Assembly: GCF_004153455.1 (NCBI RefSeq)
Contig: NZ_SDQE01000004.1
Span: 124,001-188,000 of the forward strand
From: Allopusillimonas ginsengisoli
GTDB taxonomy: Bacteria > Pseudomonadota > Gammaproteobacteria > Burkholderiales > Burkholderiaceae_B
DNA: 64,000 nt
Reading direction: 5' to 3'
Shown here: in pieces, positions 56,698 through 64,000 of the stretch
Layout: every line of letters begins with the position of its first letter
Position numbering within the stretch: the stretch's first letter is position 1
Program-made: the position numbers and the translations under genes
The notes under the pieces: model-generated
The model's database searches: none
Told to the model about the DNA's origin: nothing
What the model saw: the letters and a program-made list of their open reading frames with translations, nothing else

Positions 56698-57450
56698 ATG
56701 CCCGGTTCCGCCGACGGCCCAACACTTCGCTGGACGATCGAAGCACAAGGCGATCGCTGCCTGGAGATCGGCTTTGGGCGCGGCATGAGTATCGACACAG
56801 GCCGGCAATGCGCCCGAGCGGCCGCCGCGCTGAGGCGGGCAGAGATAGAGGGCATCACGGATGTCGTGCCCACCTTCAACGCAGTCGCCGTGCACTATCA
56901 GCCAAACCTGACGGCCGCAGGCTCACTTCAGGACAGCCCTGAAATGCCTCATGCGCTTCTCGCCGCGCGCATCGAGGCGGTGCTGGACACCCTGCGGCAC
57001 AACGCCGAAGACATCGCCCCCGCCCGCATCGTGGATATCCCTGTCTGCTATGGGGATGACTACGGCCCAGACTTGACCCACGTCGCGCAGCACTGCGGCA
57101 TCGATCCAGCCGACGTCATCCGTCTGCACAGCCAGCAAACCGCCTATGTGTTCATGCTGGGTTTTGCCCCTGGTGCGCCCTATATTGGCGTTCATGATGA
57201 AAAGCTGGACATTGGCCGCCGCAGCACGCCGCGCACACGACTACCGGCCGGCTCTGTGGCCATAGCCAACCGGCAGACCATGATTTATCCCAATGCCTCG
57301 CCTGGCGGCTGGCACATCATCGGCGCAACCCCCGTCGTGCTGTTCGATCCGGGCCGGGAGCCTGCCACGCTGCTGGCGCCGGGCGACAGCATCCGCTTCA
57401 TACCCATCACGGCAGCGGAGTACGAACGGCTGCTTGGAGCACGGGCATGA
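56698..57450 (+). CDS. pxpB: 5-oxoprolinase subunit PxpB (KipI family)
   Basis: A 250-residue protein with the family core TAYVFMLGFAPGAPYIG and TRLPAGSVAIANRQTMIYP (about 155-195), and GWHIIGATPV. PxpB and PxpC form the ATP-dependent 5-oxoprolinase with PxpA. Its stop overlaps the pxpC start (ATGA). pxpA is not next to it. Confidence 0.92.
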   Translation: MPGSADGPTLRWTIEAQGDRCLEIGFGRGMSIDTGRQCARAAAALRRAEIEGITDVVPTFNAVAVHYQPNLTAAGSLQDSPEMPHALLAARIEAVLDTLRHNAEDIAPARIVDIPVCYGDDYGPDLTHVAQHCGIDPADVIRLHSQQTAYVFMLGFAPGAPYIGVHDEKLDIGRRSTPRTRLPAGSVAIANRQTMIYPNASPGGWHIIGATPVVLFDPGREPATLLAPGDSIRFIPITAAEYERLLGARA

Positions 57451-58448
57451 GCATCCAGGTGATCAAGCCCGGTCTGCTGTCGACGTTCCAGGACATGGGT
57501 CGCCACGGCCAGCAGCATCTGGGCATCCCGGTGAGCGGCGCCATGGACAATCGGGCACACCGACTGGCCAATCTGCTGGTGGGCAATCCTCACGACCAGG
57601 CCACGCTGGAAATCACTTTTGGGGGGCCGACGCTGCAATTCGACACGCCGGCCTGCATCGCCTTGAGCGGCGCCGATCTGGCGCCCTCGGTGAATGGCCA
57701 GCCTGTTGCCAACCACCGCCCCTTGATCGTGCGCCCGGGCGACAGGCTGGCTTTCGGACCCCGCCAGTCGGGCCTCAGGGCCTATCTCGCGGTCCACGGC
57801 GGCGTGTCGCTGCCAAGCGTGCTGCACAGTCGCAGCACCTATTTGCGCGGCGGCTTCGGCGGGCTGGAAGGACGCGCACTGCGTAAAGGCGACACCCTGG
57901 CGCTGAACTCGGTGCTGGCCTCAGCCGACCTGAAAGCGCTGGAAGACGCATTGTGGAATATTCGCATCTACCTGCCCACCACCCTCAGCTTGCAGCAGCG
58001 CAGCACGCTGCGCGTTCTTCGCAGCACCCATACCGGCCTGTTCACCAAACAGGCCCTGCACGCACTGTTTTCGGAGGCATTTCGCGTAAGCACCGATTCT
58101 GATCGCATGGGCTACCGGCTGCAGGGGCCGGCCCTGTCATTGCGCGAACCCGTGCAGTTGCTCTCCGAAGCCACCAGCCCAGGCAGCATCCAGGTGCCGG
58201 CAGATGGCCAGCCCATCATTCTGATGGCCGACAGGCAAACAACGGGCGGCTACGCCAAGATCGGCCATATCGCCTCGGTAGACCTTCCCAGGGTGGCCCA
58301 AAGCATGCCGGGCGATACGCTGTCGTTTTCGGAGATTTCGCTGGATCAGGCGCAAGCGCTGGACATGCAGCGCGAGCAGGCGTTTATCCAGCTGCACGAC
58401 AGCCTGGCCCCGCTACGCAAGGCACTGGCGGCGGCCATCGCCCGCTAG
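57447..58448 (+). CDS. pxpC: 5-oxoprolinase subunit PxpC (KipA / biotin-dependent carboxyltransferase family)
   Basis: A 333-residue protein with VIKPGLLSTFQDMGRHG at the start, GIPVSGAMDNRAHRLANLL, NPHDQATLEITFGGP, DSDRMGYRLQGP and MADRQTTGGYAKIGHIAS. It is the catalytic partner of PxpB in breaking 5-oxoproline to glutamate. Coupled to pxpB by a 4-base overlap. Confidence 0.92.
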   Translation: MSIQVIKPGLLSTFQDMGRHGQQHLGIPVSGAMDNRAHRLANLLVGNPHDQATLEITFGGPTLQFDTPACIALSGADLAPSVNGQPVANHRPLIVRPGDRLAFGPRQSGLRAYLAVHGGVSLPSVLHSRSTYLRGGFGGLEGRALRKGDTLALNSVLASADLKALEDALWNIRIYLPTTLSLQQRSTLRVLRSTHTGLFTKQALHALFSEAFRVSTDSDRMGYRLQGPALSLREPVQLLSEATSPGSIQVPADGQPIILMADRQTTGGYAKIGHIASVDLPRVAQSMPGDTLSFSEISLDQAQALDMQREQAFIQLHDSLAPLRKALAAAIAR

Positions 58449-58463
58449 GCGCGCAGGCGCGCC
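58448..58463. repeat. Short GC-rich palindrome after pxpC
   Basis: GGCGCGC (58448-58454), AG, GCGCGCC (58457-58463): a perfect 7-bp inverted repeat starting at the last base of pxpC. It lies between convergent pxpC and ilvA but has no T-run, so a termination role is uncertain. Confidence 0.3.
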
Positions 58464-58495
58464 GACCCCAGTTGCGATGGGCGGCGCAAAACGAA

Positions 58496-60004
58496 TCAAA
58501 GAAATAGCCGATAAGCCGGGTTATCGGATTCGTTCCAGTAGGGGTAGCCCAAGCCATCCAGAAAAGCCTTGAAGACCTTTTTGTCAGCCGGCGGCACCTG
58601 GATGCCGACCAGGATGCGGCCGTAGTCATCGCCCTGATTGCGGTAATGGAAGAGGCTGATGTTCCAGTTGGGATTCATCGCGCCCAGGAAACGGGTGAGT
58701 GCGCCTGGCCGTTCAGGAAACTCGAAGCGGAACAGCATTTCGTGCTCGGCCAGTTCGGAGCGCCCGCCTACCATGTAGCGCAAATGCGTCTTGGCCATCT
58801 CGTTGCCGGAAAGATCCAGCGTGGGGAAGCCCTTTTTACGGAAGGAATTGGCCAGACGCTCCTGCTCGGCCGTGGAGCTGATTTGCAGGCCGACAAACAC
58901 ATGTGCGGTCTCGGCGTCGGAAATACGGTAATTGAACTCGGTCACGCTGCGGTTGCCCACCGCCTCGCACAGGCGCAGGAAGCTGCCGCGTTTTTCGGGA
59001 ATCGTCAATGCAAAGACGGCTTCGCGGGCCTGGCCGACATCGGCGCGATCGGCCACGAAGCGCAGGCGATCGAAGTTCATGTTGGCACCCGAGGTGATCG
59101 CGACCATGGTTTTTCCCTTCCAGGCGTTGTCTGCCGCATACCGCTTGGCGCCCGCCAGCGCCAGCGCGCCCGCAGGCTCGAGCACGCTGCGCGTATCCTG
59201 GAAAACATCCTTGATGGCGGCACAAATGGCATCGGTATCCACCAGCACGAAATCATCGACGTATTCCCGCACCAGCTTGAAGGTTTCCAGCCCGACCTGC
59301 TTGACTGCGGTGCCGTCGGAAAACAGGCCTACATCATTGAGCGTGACGCGCCGGCCCGCCTTGACACTGCGTACCATGGCGTCGGAATCCACTGTTTGAA
59401 CACCGATGACCTTGATGTCGGGCCGCAACTGCTTGACATAGGCCGCCACGCCGCTGATCAGGCCGCCACCGCCAATGGCCACGAAGATCGCGTCGATGGG
59501 ATCAGGGTGCTGGCGCAGGATTTCCATGCCAACCGTGCCCTGGCCCGCGATGACGTCGGGATCGTCGAAGGGATGCACAAAGGTGAGTTTTTCCTTTTTT
59601 TCGAGCTCGCGCGCGTGCTCGGCAGAATCGGAAAAGCTGTCGCCGATCAGCACAACCTCGCCGCCCAGGCCGCGGACTGCGTCGACCTTGACCTGCGGCG
59701 TTGTGACCGGCATGACAATGACCGCCCTGCACCCCAGCCGCTTGGCCGCCAGCGCAACGCCCTGCGCATGGTTCCCGGCCGAGGCCGCTATCACGCCACG
59801 CTTGAGTTCCGCAGGGGCGAGACTGGCCATCTTGTTATAGGCGCCGCGCAGCTTGAAGCTGAAGACGGGCTGGGTGTCTTCGCGCTTGAGCAGTACGGTG
59901 TTGCCGATATGGGATGAAACCTGGGAGGCGGATTCGAGGGCGGATTCGATGGCGACGTCATACACCTTGGAGGTCAGTATGCGCTTGAGATAGTCGGTTG
60001 ACAT
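58496..60004 (-). CDS. ilvA: Threonine ammonia-lyase, biosynthetic (IlvA)
   Basis: A 502-residue PLP enzyme that converts threonine to 2-oxobutanoate for isoleucine synthesis. The PLP lysine is in SFKLRGAYNKMA (residues about 49-60), with ASAGNHAQG and GGGGLISG. The C-terminus (about 325-502) carries two ACT-like regulatory domains (FALTIPEKRGSFLRLCEAVG, FRFEFPERPGALTRFLGAM), so it is the isoleucine-inhibited form. The start at 60004 (MSTDYLKRIL) gives the family length. Confidence 0.95.
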   Translation of the reverse strand: MSTDYLKRILTSKVYDVAIESALESASQVSSHIGNTVLLKREDTQPVFSFKLRGAYNKMASLAPAELKRGVIAASAGNHAQGVALAAKRLGCRAVIVMPVTTPQVKVDAVRGLGGEVVLIGDSFSDSAEHARELEKKEKLTFVHPFDDPDVIAGQGTVGMEILRQHPDPIDAIFVAIGGGGLISGVAAYVKQLRPDIKVIGVQTVDSDAMVRSVKAGRRVTLNDVGLFSDGTAVKQVGLETFKLVREYVDDFVLVDTDAICAAIKDVFQDTRSVLEPAGALALAGAKRYAADNAWKGKTMVAITSGANMNFDRLRFVADRADVGQAREAVFALTIPEKRGSFLRLCEAVGNRSVTEFNYRISDAETAHVFVGLQISSTAEQERLANSFRKKGFPTLDLSGNEMAKTHLRYMVGGRSELAEHEMLFRFEFPERPGALTRFLGAMNPNWNISLFHYRNQGDDYGRILVGIQVPPADKKVFKAFLDGLGYPYWNESDNPAYRLFL

Positions 60005-60138
60005 GAACGAGGGCGATGTGAAAACGGGCGGAAAAAAGCGGGGGCAGGGTAACCGGCGCTGACGATACGAGAATTGTTGCGGCCACTGTGACAACAATTT
60101 GGCAACAAACAAACAGAATACCATTACACTTGCGCGCT

Positions 60139-60666
60139 ATGGAAGCATGGCTGCATACCTCTATTCACTGGCTGCTCGCCGCCCTCGCTCTGCCCAGTGT
60201 GGGCCTGAGCGCCATTTTCGTGGTCAGCCTGGTGTCCGCCACCCTGCTCCCGCTCGGGTCCGAACCCGCCGTGTTCGCCTACGTAAAGCTGGAACCGGCC
60301 ATGTTCTGGCCCGCAGTCCTGGTCGCCACCGTCGGCAACACCGCAGGCGCGGCCATCAGCTATGCCATGGGCCTGGCTGCCGAGAAGGCCTATGGGCGCT
60401 GGCGAGAAAAACATCCTTATCACCCCCGCACCAAAGCGGGGGGGCGCTGGCATGACTATGTCAGCTACTGGCTGCATCGCATGGGGCCGCCCGCCCTGCT
60501 GTTTTCCTGGCTGCCCGTGGTGGGCGATCCCCTTTGCGCCGTTGCCGGCTGGCTGCGCATGCCGTTTTGGCGCAGCATGGTCTACATTGCCATCGGCAAG
60601 TTTCTCCGCTACTTTTTGATGACGGCCGGACTGCTGTGGATGTTTCCCGGGCAACTGAGCGGCTGA
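60139..60666 (+). CDS. YqaA-like (DedA-related) membrane protein
   Basis: A 175-residue inner-membrane protein with about four hydrophobic segments. Features typical of the YqaA/SNARE-associated family are SATLLPLGSEPAVFAYVKL, GNTAGAAISYAMG, LLFSWLPVVGDPLCAVAGWL and GKFLRYFLMTAG. Function unknown; DedA relatives affect membrane lipid homeostasis. The start at 60139 is used. An in-frame extension to 60088 overlaps the ilvA promoter region. Confidence 0.85.
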   Translation: MEAWLHTSIHWLLAALALPSVGLSAIFVVSLVSATLLPLGSEPAVFAYVKLEPAMFWPAVLVATVGNTAGAAISYAMGLAAEKAYGRWREKHPYHPRTKAGGRWHDYVSYWLHRMGPPALLFSWLPVVGDPLCAVAGWLRMPFWRSMVYIAIGKFLRYFLMTAGLLWMFPGQLSG

Positions 60667-60697
60667 ACCGGCCTGGCATCCTGGCCGGTTCAGCCGC
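60659..60697. terminator. Strong hairpin between convergent genes
   Basis: A perfect 15-bp inverted repeat: GCGGCTGAACCGGCC (60659-60673) and GGCCGGTTCAGCCGC (60683-60697), with a 9-base loop. The left arm includes the TGA of the YqaA gene. It lies before the convergent LysR stop at 60727. There is no clear T-run, but a stem this stable should stop transcription from both sides. Confidence 0.6.
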
Positions 60698-60726
60698 CGC
60701 CCGCAGGCAGCCGGGTGGATCACCGC

Positions 60727-61623
60727 CTAAGGCGCGCGCCGCACCGATTCCTGCAACTGCTGGACAAAGCGATTGGCCAGCAAAGAGGGCGCCAGTGTCA
60801 CGGAACGCGCCAAGGTGACCTGCATCCCGATGTGCGGCCGCAGCTGTTTAATGGCCAGCCTGTCGGCAAAACTGTTGGCGACAAATGGATTGACCACCCC
60901 TACCCCCACCCCCGCGGCAACCAGCGAGCAGATCGTAATGGAAGAGTTGGTCTCGATGGCAATGTCGTCCGGATACTGGCGATCGCGCAGCAGCGCGCGC
61001 ATGGCCAGAATGATGTCGTCGGTATCGTTGAGCAGCAAGAGCTTGTGCGTGTGCAGGCTTTCCAGGTCGACATAATCCACCTTTGCCAGCGCGTGTTCGC
61101 GCGGTACGACGCACACCGCATTGGCGCGCATCAGCCGGGACGACACGATATCGTTCTGCTCGATGGTGCCGGTGGTCAGCACAAAATCCAGCAAATCCTG
61201 GCGCAAGTATTCGGTCAGTTGGGGCGTGCCCAGGGTTTGCAGATTGACGTAGACCCCAGGATGCTGATGCATGAAGCGCGCGATGATGTCCGGCAGCAAG
61301 CCGGCGGCCAGCGTAGGGGTGCTGCCGATGCGAAGTACGCCCGTACCTGATTTACGCAGTATCTGCACGGCAGATTCGATTTTTTCGAGGCCGTCGAAGT
61401 GCTTGCGCACAGACTGGTAGAGCTGGCTGCCCTCGCGTGTAGGCCTGAGCCGCCCGTTGTACAGATCAAATAATTGCAGCCCGGTCGCGCTCTGCAGTTC
61501 GGACAGGCGGCGGCTGATCGAAGGCTGCGTGGTATTCAGGGCCAACGCGGCCTTGGTGGTGGTGCCGGTTTCCATGACAGTCTTGAATGCCTGGATTTGC
61601 TGGAAGTTCAGAGGGCGGGGCAT
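60727..61623 (-). CDS. LysR-family transcriptional regulator
   Basis: A 298-residue LysR regulator with N-terminal HTH (NFQQIQAFKTVMETGTTTKA, LNTTQPSISRRLSELQ) and a periplasmic-binding-like effector domain (LRIGSTPTLAAGLLPDIIARF). It resembles the group that controls amino-acid or amine catabolism. It is divergent from the beta-propeller gene and an amino-acid ABC binding protein, which are its likely targets. Its ligand is unknown. Confidence 0.9.
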   Translation of the reverse strand: MPRPLNFQQIQAFKTVMETGTTTKAALALNTTQPSISRRLSELQSATGLQLFDLYNGRLRPTREGSQLYQSVRKHFDGLEKIESAVQILRKSGTGVLRIGSTPTLAAGLLPDIIARFMHQHPGVYVNLQTLGTPQLTEYLRQDLLDFVLTTGTIEQNDIVSSRLMRANAVCVVPREHALAKVDYVDLESLHTHKLLLLNDTDDIILAMRALLRDRQYPDDIAIETNSSITICSLVAAGVGVGVVNPFVANSFADRLAIKQLRPHIGMQVTLARSVTLAPSLLANRFVQQLQESVRRAP

Positions 61624-61713
61624 GAGCGGCAGGCCAGAGTGTATGCGTCGTAATGTTAGTGCGTCGTTGGCGTACAGTATATCGAAACTGAATAGAGAGG
61701 CGCTAAAAAAGAA

Positions 61714-61743
61714 TTATCTTGTATTGAGTGCGCTTTCTATAAT
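61714..61743 (+). promoter_or_regulatory. Candidate promoter of the beta-propeller/ABC genes
   Basis: A perfect -10 TATAAT at 61738-61743, with a weak -35 TTATCT at 61714-61719 (18-base spacing). It lies about 100 bases before the propeller ATG in the LysR intergenic region. A weak -35 fits a promoter that needs LysR activation. The rest of the 221-base gap holds no other clear motif. Confidence 0.45.
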
Positions 61744-61844
61744 CCCCTCGTCAACCCATCCAGGCGAGCATCCCGGCCCCCGCCGGAAGATCGCACCAGA
61801 CCGCAATCCCGCCTCGGCAGCGAGGCCATCTCTTCCAGACATCC

Positions 61845-63134
61845 ATGAGTCACGCACATTCTGTTTCGCACCCTTGCCCTGTTCGCCGCCTGGGCCGCGA
61901 CGACAAACACTATTTCTTCGGGTACTACGACAAAACCGTTTGGGACAAAAGCGATCGCTATGTGCTGGGCAACCGCGTCGCCATGATGGATGCGGACATC
62001 ACGCCCGAACTGGTGGCGGAAGTGGGCTATTTCGACCTGCAGGATGACAATCGTTACCACAGCTGTGGCACGACCACGGCGTGGAACTGGCAAATGGGCT
62101 GCCAATTGCAATGGCTGGATGGCGAAGCGGGACTGCAATTCATCTACAACGTGCGGCGAGACAGCAAGAACGGTCTCTACCCCGGCTTTGGTTCAGCCAT
62201 CCACGACGTCGCCACAGGACAAACCCGCTATCTGGACACGCCCATCTATGTGGCGGCGCCCAACAGCCGGTACGCCGTGACGGTGGACTACAGCCGGCTC
62301 TATATCACCCACGAAACAATCGGCTATGCCGAAGCGGGCGGCAAGCGCACGGACATGCCGCGCTGCCCGGCCGATGACGGCATCCATTCGGTCGACCTGA
62401 AAACCGGGGAAACACGCCTGCTGGTGAGCTATGACCAGCTCAAGCAGTTTCATCACCGCGCCTCCATGGACAAGGCGATCCACTGGGTCAGCCATATCGA
62501 GATCAACCCGGCGTCCAGTCGTATTCTGTTTTTGCATCGCTGGACAGAACGCGTCGAAGACGAGACCTGCTTTCTGCATCGCCTGATCACCATGGATCCG
62601 GATGGCAGCAATCTGCGACTGCTGGAATGCTCGGACCATCCCTTGCCGCAACTGGCCGCTGATTTCGACCCCAATGCGGTCGGCACCTACGACTACGAAA
62701 AATCCGAGTATCAGATTTCGCATCCCCTCTGGCAGGATAATGAGCACATCATCGTCTGGGGGCCACATCATGGCAGCATTCATTATCACCTGTATACAGA
62801 CGACGACCATGCACAGGCCCGTGTCATTGGCGAAGGCATCCTGACCGAAAACGGGCACATGACATTCTCGCCGGTCAACAAGCGATGGCTGCTTACGGAT
62901 ACCTACCCTGACCCCGACACCAACGAGCGCGTGCTCATCATGTACGACTGCGACAACGATGTGCGCTACGACCTGGGCAGCTTTTATACCGATCCTAATC
63001 TTCGAAAAGAAAACCGCTGCGACCTGCATCCGCGCTGGAGCCGCGACGGCAATCTGGTGTGCATCGATTCGGTGCACGAACATGAGCGTCAGATGTACAT
63101 CATCGACGTAACAACCCTCGTCAATCAGGCCTGA
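61845..63134 (+). CDS. Uncharacterised beta-propeller protein (oligogalacturonate lyase-like fold)
   Basis: A 429-residue protein with repeated beta-propeller blade patterns: HYFFGYYDKTVWDKSDRYVL, HWVSHIEINPASSRILFLHR, TMDPDGSNLRLLE, HPLWQDNEHIIVWGPHHG, GHMTFSPVNKRWLLTDTYPD and HPRWSRDGNLVCIDS followed by RQMYIIDV. His residues at the same place in several blades (HHRAS, SHI, HPL, GHM, LHP) recall the metal-binding His cluster of PL22 oligogalacturonate lyases. There is no signal peptide, so it is cytoplasmic. I do not recognise a specific function. Next to LysR and an amino-acid-type ABC binding protein, which follows after 29 bases. Confidence 0.75.
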   Translation: MSHAHSVSHPCPVRRLGRDDKHYFFGYYDKTVWDKSDRYVLGNRVAMMDADITPELVAEVGYFDLQDDNRYHSCGTTTAWNWQMGCQLQWLDGEAGLQFIYNVRRDSKNGLYPGFGSAIHDVATGQTRYLDTPIYVAAPNSRYAVTVDYSRLYITHETIGYAEAGGKRTDMPRCPADDGIHSVDLKTGETRLLVSYDQLKQFHHRASMDKAIHWVSHIEINPASSRILFLHRWTERVEDETCFLHRLITMDPDGSNLRLLECSDHPLPQLAADFDPNAVGTYDYEKSEYQISHPLWQDNEHIIVWGPHHGSIHYHLYTDDDHAQARVIGEGILTENGHMTFSPVNKRWLLTDTYPDPDTNERVLIMYDCDNDVRYDLGSFYTDPNLRKENRCDLHPRWSRDGNLVCIDSVHEHERQMYIIDVTTLVNQA

Positions 63135-63163
63135 TCCTGAGGCGACGTGACACTGGAGACATC

Positions 63164-64000
63164 ATGACTATAAAGTTCCTCAACCGCAGCGCCACCCTTC
63201 AGGCCGCCTTGTTGGCGGCAGGCCTTCTGGCTTTTTCGGGCACGGCGCTGGCCAGCACGCCGGAATTGACCGGCACGCTCAAGAAAATCAAGGACGAGGG
63301 CGTAGTTGTGCTCGGCTACCGCGAGTCTTCCATTCCTTTCTCTTATTACGACGATGCCAAGCAGCCCATCGGCTATTCGATCGACTACACCAATCTGGTG
63401 CTCGAACGGATCAAGAAGGAACTGGACATGCCGGACCTGAAAGTCCGGAAGCTGCCTATTACCTCACAAAACCGCATATCGCTGTTGCAGAACGGTACCT
63501 TCGATTTTGAATGCACCACCACGACACACAATGAATCCCGTGAAAAGCAGGTGGATTTCTCCAACAGCATTTTCGTGATCGGCACCCGACTGCTCACCAA
63601 AAAGGATTCGGGCATCGCCGATTTTGACGATCTCAAGAATACCAATGTGGTCGTCGGCGCGGGAACGACATCAGAGATTCTGCTGCGCAAGCTGAATGTC
63701 GATAAAAGCCTCGGCATGCGGATCATCAGCGCAAAAGATCATTCGGAGTCCTTTTTAACGCTCTCCACCGGGCGCGCCAAGGCCATGATGATGGATGATG
63801 CACTGCTGGCGGGCGAACGGGCCAAGACACGCGATCCCAAGGACTACGTCATCACAGGAACACCGCAGTCGTTTGAAGTGTATGGGTGTATGGTCCGCAA
63901 GGGCGACACGCAGATGAAGGCCCTGCTCGATGATGTCATTGCCACGGCCCAGACGTCCGGAGAGGCGCAGGCCATTTACAACAAATGGTTCATGAGCCCC
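63164..64000 (+). CDS. Amino-acid ABC transporter substrate-binding protein (GltI-like), 3' end outside window
   Basis: ATG at 63164 has GGAG six bases upstream. The frame stays open for 279 codons to the window end. It has a Sec signal peptide (to ALA, about residue 30) and the SBP family 3 pattern seen in glutamate/aspartate-binding proteins: GVVVLGYRESSIPFSYYDD, QPIGYSIDYTNLVLERI, LQNGTFDFECTTTTHNESRE, VVGAGTTSEILL and MMDDALLAGERA. ABC permease genes would be expected just after 64000. It is likely in one operon with the propeller gene. Confidence 0.9.
   Translation, partial: MTIKFLNRSATLQAALLAAGLLAFSGTALASTPELTGTLKKIKDEGVVVLGYRESSIPFSYYDDAKQPIGYSIDYTNLVLERIKKELDMPDLKVRKLPITSQNRISLLQNGTFDFECTTTTHNESREKQVDFSNSIFVIGTRLLTKKDSGIADFDDLKNTNVVVGAGTTSEILLRKLNVDKSLGMRIISAKDHSESFLTLSTGRAKAMMMDDALLAGERAKTRDPKDYVITGTPQSFEVYGCMVRKGDTQMKALLDDVIATAQTSGEAQAIYNKWFMSP

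Overview
The window looks like a chromosomal segment from a betaproteobacterium of the order Burkholderiales, most likely family Alcaligenaceae (Bordetella, Achromobacter, Advenella and relatives). The reasons are two Bug-type tripartite tricarboxylate transporter (TTT) binding proteins, a DUF3460-scpA-panC block, a ubiE-Tim44-ubiJ-ubiB block, high GC, and housekeeping genes typical of that order. I see no prophage, transposase, CRISPR array or rRNA operon. The one possible accessory module is a small HigBA-type toxin-antitoxin pair.

Layout. 1-6.1 kb: the 3' end of a CaiB/BaiF CoA-transferase gene, then a tricarboxylate uptake operon (tctDE sensor-regulator followed by tctCBA) on the minus strand. 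6.3-9.4 kb: an MliC-like lipoprotein, a DUF2238 membrane protein, a short-chain dehydrogenase and an FmdE-like protein preceded by a GntR/FadR-like palindrome. 9.4-17.8 kb: the most distinctive region. A minus-strand cluster (IclR regulator, Bug binding protein, acylating aldehyde dehydrogenase resembling SauS, acyl-CoA ligase resembling SauT, MFS protein) lies back to back with a plus-strand SoxCD-like sulfite dehydrogenase pair, and a palindrome sits between them. This fits sulfoacetate (C2 sulfonate) dissimilation ending in sulfite, which the divergent pair would oxidise. The intermediate enzyme Xsc is not in the window.

17.9-21.3 kb: tRNA-Pro(CGG), ispB, a DUF815 ATPase and a Nudix-ThiE fusion. 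21.3-30.4 kb: a complete MdtABC/MuxABC-type RND efflux operon with its outer membrane factor. 30.5-36.6 kb: zapD, coaE, an NlpE-like lipoprotein, a stand-alone LuxR-type HTH protein, panC, scpA, DUF3460 and a DHA2-type MFS pump. 36.6-38.3 kb: the toxin-antitoxin pair and an MmyB-type regulator. 38.3-45.3 kb: a B12 block, with metH on one strand and a cobalamin riboswitch, btuB and a btuF-like gene on the other.

45.3-48.3 kb: thiD, pcm and a tolC-like gene. 48.4-54.3 kb: a heptose-1-phosphate adenylyltransferase, an unassigned di-iron ferritin-like protein, ubiB, ubiJ, a Tim44-like membrane protein and ubiE. 54.4-58.5 kb: phoB-phoR behind a Pho box, then pxpBC (5-oxoprolinase subunits). 58.5-64 kb: ilvA, a YqaA-like membrane protein, and a LysR regulator divergent from an uncharacterised beta-propeller protein followed by an amino-acid ABC binding protein cut by the window edge.

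Start codons were adjusted using Shine-Dalgarno (SD) spacing, signal peptides and family length where these gave a clear answer. Functions come from recognising families and motifs by eye. No database search was run.
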